Assembly (NCBI GenBank): GCA_937916485.1
Contig: CALFSV010000113.1
Span: forward strand, 1-29,560
DNA length: 29,560 bases
Direction of reading: 5' to 3'
Source: an uncultured Paracoccaceae bacterium
GTDB taxonomy: Bacteria > Pseudomonadota > Alphaproteobacteria > Rhodobacterales > Rhodobacteraceae
The translations under genes and the position numbers were made by a program. This document shows, piece after piece, positions 24,861 through 29,560 of the stretch (positions within the stretch are counted from its first letter, which is position 1; each line of letters opens with the position of its first letter). The notes below the pieces were generated by a model, which was not told where the DNA came from, did no database searches, and saw only the letters and a list, made by a program, of their open reading frames with translations.

Positions 24861-24954
24861 TGTGTGGACACGCCCCCGCAATCTTGGCCAGTAGCCGTGG
24901 CCTCAAGAGGGGTATAGGCTTGCCCGAACGGTTCAAACCGAAAAGGGGCAGAGC

Positions 24955-25290
24955 ATGACCAAGACAAATATACCGTCGACCACCATTGTTGAGCCGATGC
25001 CATCGGCAATCGACACGACGGTCCGCGTGCAGGTCAAGATGAAGGAATTCCTTGAGCGGGTCGTGGCCCGGTCTGGCCTCAAGCGGAACGAGGCCAAGTC
25101 GGCTGCGGAAGCAACATTGGCTGTTTTGGGGGAGGCCATCGCAAATGGCGAAGAGGTAAACTTGCCCGGCCTTGGCAAACTGAAGGTGAACCGGGAAAAG
25201 GCAACAGACCGGGGCACAGTCTACGTTATCCGCGTGGTGCAGAACCGCCCGAACGAAGGTGGCAACGAGCCTCTTGCAGATCAGGTCTAG
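24955..25290 (+). CDS. Divergent HU/IHF-family DNA-binding protein
   Basis: The 111-residue protein contains the helical dimerisation body of HU (MKEFLERVVARSGLKRNEAK, then LPGLGKLKV, residues ~29-78) but differs from normal HU (about 90 residues). A ~27-residue N-terminal extension comes first. The beta-arm is cut short: after GKLKV only about 31 residues remain, and the RNP-containing tip and the FKPGKAL end are missing. AAAAGGGG gives a clear ribosome-binding site. The gene follows lon with a terminator between, so it has its own promoter. It may dimerise without bending DNA like HU. Confidence 0.85.
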   Translation: MTKTNIPSTTIVEPMPSAIDTTVRVQVKMKEFLERVVARSGLKRNEAKSAAEATLAVLGEAIANGEEVNLPGLGKLKVNREKATDRGTVYVIRVVQNRPNEGGNEPLADQV

Positions 25291-25314
25291 GACAGCTAAA
25301 CGACCCATCGGATT

Positions 25315-25389
25315 GGGTGATTAGCTCAGTGGTAGAGCGCTTCGTTCACATCGAAGATGTCAGGGGTTCAAATCCCTTATCACCCACCA
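25315..25389 (+). tRNA. tRNA-Val (anticodon CAC)
   Basis: Cloverleaf with acceptor GGGTGAT/ATCACCC, D-arm GCTC/GAGC, anticodon arm CTTCG-TTCACAT-CGAAG (anticodon CAC, reads GTG) and T-arm AGGGG-TTCAAAT-CCCTT (one G-T pair). Discriminator A at 25386, CCA encoded. The D-loop is one base shorter than in the other tRNA-Val at 28114. Confidence 0.96.
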
Positions 25390-25634
25390 TTCCCCCTCTT
25401 GTGGCCCGCTGGGCGAAATGATCCGGCCGCCTTCGTTGGCCGCCTTCACCAGTAAATGATCCTCGGACGCGATTAACCATGCCATCACTTTCTCCCCGTC
25501 GCATGGTGACAAGGTCAATGGAGGACCGATAGTAAAGGAACTGTAAATCGGTCTGGCAAGTGCCGACCGACAGCCGGTGTCCTGATCTGTCATTCTCAAG
25601 GAATAGCATCTCCGGCTTACCAGGAGATTAATGC

Positions 25635-27455
25635 TTGCGGCCATTCTCATTTGAAATCGACTTTGGCCCATCGATGAGCGCTTCGTTGAGCGCATCATTC
25701 GGCCCGATGGCCAAAAAGGTAGCATCGTCGCCTGCCGTCAACCACCTTGGCACGATGCAGGATCAACCGGACCGGGGCAGCACGATCGACCCCATGCTGG
25801 ATGTGGACTTGGCCAAAGATGATCCTCGAACGCCCGCAACTGTCCTGCCCAAGCCAACCGCTTTCGCGGTGTCAAAGCCCGACAAATGGCCCGACCGATT
25901 GCCAGAGCACGGCTCCATTGTCCCACATGACGACACCCCGTCCGCCAATAGCGCGGCCGCATCACAGCTGATAGGCGATCCCTTCCAAGCAATGGAAGCG
26001 TTTCAGCCGCCATCGCCCCGGACCGTGAAATCAAACCCGCTTGCCGCACTAGATTGGGGAGGAGCCGCCTTGCCGCACGCCATCTCGGTCTATTTCGCGC
26101 CTGCAGGCGCAAGGCTGGACGGCTATACATCAGAAGGGTTCAACGCCTATGAAATCGGCCAGTTCCAAGCGGCCTTCAATCTTCTGGAGGCGGTTTGCAA
26201 TGTGACGTTCCGGATTACAGACGCCCCCAGCGCGACCCTGTCGATCCTTCTGGATACCAACGAAATGGGGATCAGCGGCTATCTGGGCTACTTTAACCCG
26301 CCCGGCACTCACAACCAGCGGATCGGGGTCCTGAACGGTGCAGCCTGGGACAGGGAAGCGGGGCAGGGCCTTGAGGTTGGTGGCTTTCACTTTGTGACGA
26401 TTACGCACGAATTGCTTCACGCCCTTGGGTTGGCGCATCCGCATGACAGGGGCGGGCAGTCAGAGGTGATGGTCGGTGTCGAACATGCGCATGACGATTT
26501 TGGCGACTACCTTCTGAACCAGGGTGTCTTTACCACCATGTCCTACAACAGCGGCCATGCTGCGGGCCGGTATGCTGGCGGCCAAGACATCCGTTTTGGC
26601 TTCGAAGCGGGGCCGATGGCCCTCGATATCGCGGTCTTGCAGGGCAAGTACGGGGCAAACATGAAGACGGCGATGGGGGACACGTTGTACCAATTGCCAG
26701 ACTGGAACGGTCCGGGGACCTATTGGCGCAGCATCTGGGATGTTGGCGGCACGGACACACTGCGCCATGATGGGGCAGGGGACGCGGTCATAGACCTTCG
26801 ACCGGCGACTTTGCGGACCGAGACGGGCGGCGGCGGGTTCCTCTCCTCGGTCCAGGGTATCTCGGGCGGCTACACCATCGCCGCCGGGGTGATCATCGAA
26901 AACGCCCTGGGTGGCGCTGGATTTGACCGCCTGATGGGCAATGCGGCCGACAATCACCTGTCTGGACGCGGTGGTGCCGACCGGATCTTTGGCGGGGACG
27001 GAGCGGACAAGCTCTTTGGCGGGGATGATGGTGACTTTCTTGTAGGGGATGAAGGGGATGACGTTCTTTTCGGTGGTGTCGGGAACGACATCCTCGTCGG
27101 AGGGCGTGGGCGCGACTGGCTTTTTGGGGGGGCTGGAGCGGATACTTTCGTCTTTGGTACCGACGACAGCAGGGTACTTTACGGCCACCGCGACGTCATC
27201 GGCAGTTTTGAAGGTGGCATCGACAAAATTCATCTGCGCGGCATCGACGGCGATCCGGCGGTGCAGGGCCATCAGGCGTTGCATTTTGCCGGTGCCAACA
27301 ACACGTTGATGGCTGGCAGGGGCCAGGTCTTCACTTCGCGTATCGATGATACACGCAGCCTTTTGACGGTCGACTACGACACTGATGGCGTTGCCGATCT
27401 GCAGGTCGTCATCAATAGTGCCATCAGTCTTACGGTCGACGATTTCATACTGTAG
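25635..27455 (+). CDS. Secreted M10 (serralysin-like) metallopeptidase with RTX repeats
   Basis: A 606-residue secreted zinc protease. The zinc motif HELLHALGLAH is at 258-268 and the Met-turn MSY at 302-304 (Y304 the extra ligand of this clan). RTX glycine/aspartate nonapeptides (GGDGADKLF type, ~424-500) bind calcium, and the M10 C-terminal domain ends in the acidic-hydrophobic tail VDDFIL, expected of type I secretion. The first ~140 residues are low-complexity and longer than the usual ~50-residue propeptide. The start is uncertain: TTG 25635 has AGGAG at 8 nt; ATGs at 25674 and 25704 lack one. No type I exporter is in the window. The gene sits between two tRNA-Val genes. Confidence 0.85.
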   Translation: MRPFSFEIDFGPSMSASLSASFGPMAKKVASSPAVNHLGTMQDQPDRGSTIDPMLDVDLAKDDPRTPATVLPKPTAFAVSKPDKWPDRLPEHGSIVPHDDTPSANSAAASQLIGDPFQAMEAFQPPSPRTVKSNPLAALDWGGAALPHAISVYFAPAGARLDGYTSEGFNAYEIGQFQAAFNLLEAVCNVTFRITDAPSATLSILLDTNEMGISGYLGYFNPPGTHNQRIGVLNGAAWDREAGQGLEVGGFHFVTITHELLHALGLAHPHDRGGQSEVMVGVEHAHDDFGDYLLNQGVFTTMSYNSGHAAGRYAGGQDIRFGFEAGPMALDIAVLQGKYGANMKTAMGDTLYQLPDWNGPGTYWRSIWDVGGTDTLRHDGAGDAVIDLRPATLRTETGGGGFLSSVQGISGGYTIAAGVIIENALGGAGFDRLMGNAADNHLSGRGGADRIFGGDGADKLFGGDDGDFLVGDEGDDVLFGGVGNDILVGGRGRDWLFGGAGADTFVFGTDDSRVLYGHRDVIGSFEGGIDKIHLRGIDGDPAVQGHQALHFAGANNTLMAGRGQVFTSRIDDTRSLLTVDYDTDGVADLQVVINSAISLTVDDFIL

Positions 27456-27487
27456 TGGGTAGGCCGTTGGTCAAAGGAGATTGTGGG

Positions 27488-28066
27488 ATGACCCTGCCCG
27501 AGCTGTTCGTGATGCGTCATGGTGAGACCGAGTGGAACCTGGCCGGGCGCTGGCAAGGTGATCGAGATTCGCCACTCACGACCAAGGGCGAGGCTCAGGC
27601 ACGCGAAATGGGCGCCATGCTGCGGCGATTGGGGGTCACAGCCCAAAGTCATAGGCTTTATTCAAGCCCGATGACCCGCGCGCGGCGCACAGCTCTTTTG
27701 GCGGCCGGGGACGACTGGCCCATCATTGAGGATGCGCGCCTGCGCGAGATTTCGGTTGGTGGCTGGACCGGTCGCAGCCGAGACGAGATCCGGCTTGAGA
27801 CCGATCTGCCCGAGGATGCCCACTTTATGGATTTCTACGCTCGTGCCCCCGAAGGTGAGCCGTTCGAAGAGGTCATGTCCCGCGTCCAGCGCTTTCTGCG
27901 GAGCCTCGATGGCCCCAGCGTGATCGTAACCCACGGCATCACCTCCCGCTTTTTGCGGACGGCGGCAATGGGTTGGGGACTGGATCGCGTGCTGGAACTG
28001 CCCGGCGGTCAGGGGGTCATCCACCACGTCGCCAACAATCAGCACGCCGAATTGCAGCCAGAGTGA
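27488..28066 (+). CDS. Histidine phosphatase (phosphoglycerate-mutase-like)
   Basis: The 192-residue protein has the phosphohistidine motif RHGETEWN (R10, H11), the acid residue E87 in LREISVG, and the second histidine H149 in THGITSRF. AAAGGAG lies 8 nt before ATG 27488. The family includes cofactor-dependent mutases, alpha-ribazole phosphatases and sugar phosphatases; the substrate cannot be read. It follows the peptidase gene by 32 nt and may share its transcript. Confidence 0.9.
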   Translation: MTLPELFVMRHGETEWNLAGRWQGDRDSPLTTKGEAQAREMGAMLRRLGVTAQSHRLYSSPMTRARRTALLAAGDDWPIIEDARLREISVGGWTGRSRDEIRLETDLPEDAHFMDFYARAPEGEPFEEVMSRVQRFLRSLDGPSVIVTHGITSRFLRTAAMGWGLDRVLELPGGQGVIHHVANNQHAELQPE

Positions 28067-28113
28067 GCTTCGGTCTTGCTTGCATGGAACAGCCCGGCTA
28101 AACCGCGCCAATC

Positions 28114-28193
<80 letters not shown>

Positions 28194-28238
28194 AATCTTT
28201 ACTGACAGTAAGTGACGGTTTTTGTTTGATTAAAAATA

Positions 28239-28271
28239 GGGTGCGGGGTTGGAAAATTTGGGTGCGGGGTT
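28239..28271. repeat. 12-bp direct repeat, 21-bp period, next to the integrase
   Basis: GGGTGCGGGGTT occurs at 28239-28250 and 28260-28271. The 21-bp period is two helical turns, so both copies face the same side of DNA, in an AT-rich 100-bp gap between the tRNA and the integrase stop. Arm-type integrase or excisionase binding sites are a likely explanation. Confidence 0.5.
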
Positions 28272-28289
28272 ACTACGTGCCCGTTTTGT

Positions 28290-29294
28290 TCAGTTTTTGC
28301 TCCACCCACGTAGGGCGAGTCGACGGCGATCAGCCGTTCTGGTGTACAACGACGCCATGCGGCCACCGCTCCAACCGAACATGGCTTCCAATTCAGCGAC
28401 CGTGGCTCCGGCCTCTGCTGCGCGCGTGGCAGCAATCTTGCGGATGCCGTGCGCTGATTTCTTCACACCCGCAGCGTTGCAAGCGTCGCGGAACATGTTG
28501 CCGAAACTTTCCTTGACCAGCGGCTTGCCGTTTTTGCCAACCACGAAGTGCATGTCGCCGGTAGGTCCGGCCTCTAGTGTACGCTGGAGTGGCGGGAGTA
28601 TTGGAATGCTCACCTCTGTGCCGGTCTTGGCTGTCCGTATCGTGGCGATCCCGTCGCGTACGTGCTGCATGCCAATGGTCACAGCGTCCCCACGGCGCAG
28701 CCCTGTGTAGAGCAGGACGTCGATCCAGACGCGCTCGTGTGTGCCGAGCGGCCACTTGGCGTAGTACTGTTCAACGTCCTCGTCGACCCAAGCCACGAAA
28801 CCGGATGTCTTCGGTTTCTTTGGCGGCTTCACGCCTGTGGTTGGGTCGGCCGTAAGGAGGGAGACGTCCACTGCCCAAACGAACATCCCACGCATCGTGG
28901 CGATAAAGTGCCCTGCCTGCGACGGAGTTTTTGCACGCCGCTCTCGTCCGTCTACGATGTGCTTGCGCGTGATTGCGGCGAAGGGTGCTTCGCCTGAGGT
29001 TTCGACGACTTGCTTGAAGATGTTGTCGCGTTGCTTGCGCGTGGCCGGTGACAGAGAAGTGTAGCTGCTGGACTGCCGGTACTGCTGCACAAGCCAGCGA
29101 AGTGACTTTGGGTTTGGTTTGTTTTTGTCTGCTGGTTTCTCACCGGCGAGGGCCGCGCGGTATGCGGCCATGAACTCCTCGGAGCCGTACTCGCCTGGCA
29201 ACCTAGTGCGTGGGCCGTTTTGCACTCGGAAGTACCAGACTGTCTTCCCGTGGCGTGTTTTTTCGCGGAGGATGTAGGGCAAGCGTTTTGTCAT
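28290..29294 (-). CDS. Tyrosine-type site-specific integrase
   Basis: The 334-residue recombinase has an N-terminal arm-binding region, a core-binding SAM-like domain (~65-160: LRWLVQQYRQ, then KQRDNIFKQV) and a catalytic domain with R200 (LLYTGLR), H282-x2-R285 (HGIRK), W308 and the nucleophile Y317 (SLYTRTADRR). It reads toward tRNA-Val(UAC), 100 bp away, and marks the left end of an integrative element or prophage that continues beyond the window. It starts 6 nt after the stop of the small gene upstream. Intact by all visible residues. Confidence 0.93.
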   Translation of the reverse strand: MTKRLPYILREKTRHGKTVWYFRVQNGPRTRLPGEYGSEEFMAAYRAALAGEKPADKNKPNPKSLRWLVQQYRQSSSYTSLSPATRKQRDNIFKQVVETSGEAPFAAITRKHIVDGRERRAKTPSQAGHFIATMRGMFVWAVDVSLLTADPTTGVKPPKKPKTSGFVAWVDEDVEQYYAKWPLGTHERVWIDVLLYTGLRRGDAVTIGMQHVRDGIATIRTAKTGTEVSIPILPPLQRTLEAGPTGDMHFVVGKNGKPLVKESFGNMFRDACNAAGVKKSAHGIRKIAATRAAEAGATVAELEAMFGWSGGRMASLYTRTADRRRLALRGWSKN

Positions 29295-29300
29295 GGCCTG

Positions 29301-29477
29301 TTATAGTCTGATGTCGAAATCTGTGTTCACCTGCGGACTCGTGCGCACATCTGAAGGGGCTATACGATTGCGGCCGTCAGGTTCCAAGATGACCTCAGCG
29401 TAGATATCGCACTGGTTGACCGCGCGAAGCGCCCTTGAGATGTCGGCCTGGGTGAATTTTGCTGGTGTTCGTGACAT
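29301..29477 (-). CDS. Small 58-residue protein upstream of the integrase
   Basis: A short frame, read directly from the sequence, codes for 58 residues beginning MSRTPAKFTQADISRALRAV and ending NTDFDIRL. The ribosome-binding site AAGGAGG lies 8 nt before the ATG at 29477, the best in the region. FTQADISRALRAV could be a small helix-turn-helix or helical DNA-binding element, as in the small genes often found before integrases (an excisionase-like role is inference). The EPDGRNRIAPSD segment suggests a short beta hairpin. It ends 6 nt before the integrase start, so the two are probably translated together. Confidence 0.75.
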   Translation of the reverse strand: MSRTPAKFTQADISRALRAVNQCDIYAEVILEPDGRNRIAPSDVRTSPQVNTDFDIRL

Positions 29478-29481
29478 AGGA

Positions 29482-29560
29482 TCATCCTCCTTCCAGAATG
29501 ACTGAAGCGTAGTGAGGTATCAGACAGGCGCGGATCGCGCGGGCCAGCTCTTGGTGTTCC
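29482..29560 (-). CDS. C-terminal end of another island gene (partial)
   Basis: On the minus strand a frame is open from the window edge to TGA (complement of 29482-29484), giving 25 residues: EHQELARAIRAC followed by LIPHYASVILEGG. The pattern is helix-like, and the stop overlaps the ribosome-binding site of the 58-residue gene, an operon-like join. The rest lies outside the window, so no function can be given. Confidence 0.4.
   Translation of the reverse strand, partial: EHQELARAIRACLIPHYASVILEGG

Noticed and set aside
22863..24881. Long 672-codon minus-strand frame
   Set aside because: It is the antisense of lon, open only because of GC-rich codon bias; lon itself is unmistakable.
25346..25725. 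Minus-strand frames over tRNA-Val(CAC) and the protease leader
   Set aside because: Same antisense-tRNA artefact; no ribosome-binding site or recognisable protein.
28201..28289. CRISPR-like reading of the 12-bp repeats
   Set aside because: Only two short copies with a 9-bp gap, no cas genes and no spacer-sized unit; integrase arm sites fit better.

Overview
The window looks like a chromosomal segment of an alphaproteobacterium of the Rhodobacterales (Roseobacter/Rhodobacter type). The basis is high GC, a cysG-DUF2849-cysI-cysH-DUF934-fpr order that I associate with that group, a TRAP-type C4-dicarboxylate transporter next to its dctBD two-component genes, and two copies of a 19-base motif (GCCTCCGGCGGGGATATTT) of a kind I associate with gene ends in these genomes. 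The assignment is an inference from gene content; no species is claimed.

Layout. 1-429 is the 3' end of an Ala/Glu-rich gene, ending at a strong bidirectional hairpin. 542-6073 (minus) is the assimilatory sulfate/sulfite reduction block: cysG (siroheme synthesis), a DUF2849 gene, cysI (siroheme/4Fe-4S sulfite reductase), cysH (APS-reductase type), a DUF934 gene and ferredoxin-NADP reductase. An Lrp/AsnC regulator (6211-6672) is divergent from it. An orphan cytochrome P450 follows (6799-7965, minus). 8027-15012 (plus) is a C4-dicarboxylate block: dctB, dctD, a GFA-family gene, then dctP-dctQ-dctM, with hairpins after dctP and a terminator after dctM. 15141-17533 (minus) holds tpiA, an IscA-type Fe-S carrier, a DUF59/SufT-like Fe-S gene and an aquaporin. 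17886-19541 is a membrane-anchored FMN-binding glutamate-synthase-like protein, convergent with an MFS transporter (19549-20790). 21051-25290 (plus) carries tgt, lon and a divergent HU-like gene. Two tRNA-Val genes (anticodons CAC and UAC) bracket a secreted M10/RTX metallopeptidase and a histidine phosphatase. The second tRNA is directly followed by a tyrosine integrase and two small genes, which is the left edge of an integrated element running off the window.

How the genes work together. CysG makes the siroheme used by CysI, CysH delivers sulfite to CysI, and Fpr can reduce the ferredoxin that feeds CysI. The IscA and DUF59 proteins could help supply 4Fe-4S clusters to such enzymes. DctB/DctD presumably sense C4-dicarboxylates and control dctPQM.

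Most notable points: the DctD homologue has lost both the Walker A lysine and the GAFTGA loop and so is unlikely to be a normal sigma-54 activator, while dyad sites of the TGTG/CACA type cluster upstream of dctP; the 19-base motif lies at an identical offset from the stop codon of two unrelated minus-strand genes; the aquaporin lacks the usual pore arginine; the HU-like protein lacks most of the DNA-binding arm; and the integrase-tRNA junction has a 12-bp direct repeat of 21-bp period. I saw no CRISPR array, rRNA, insertion sequence or obvious defence system.
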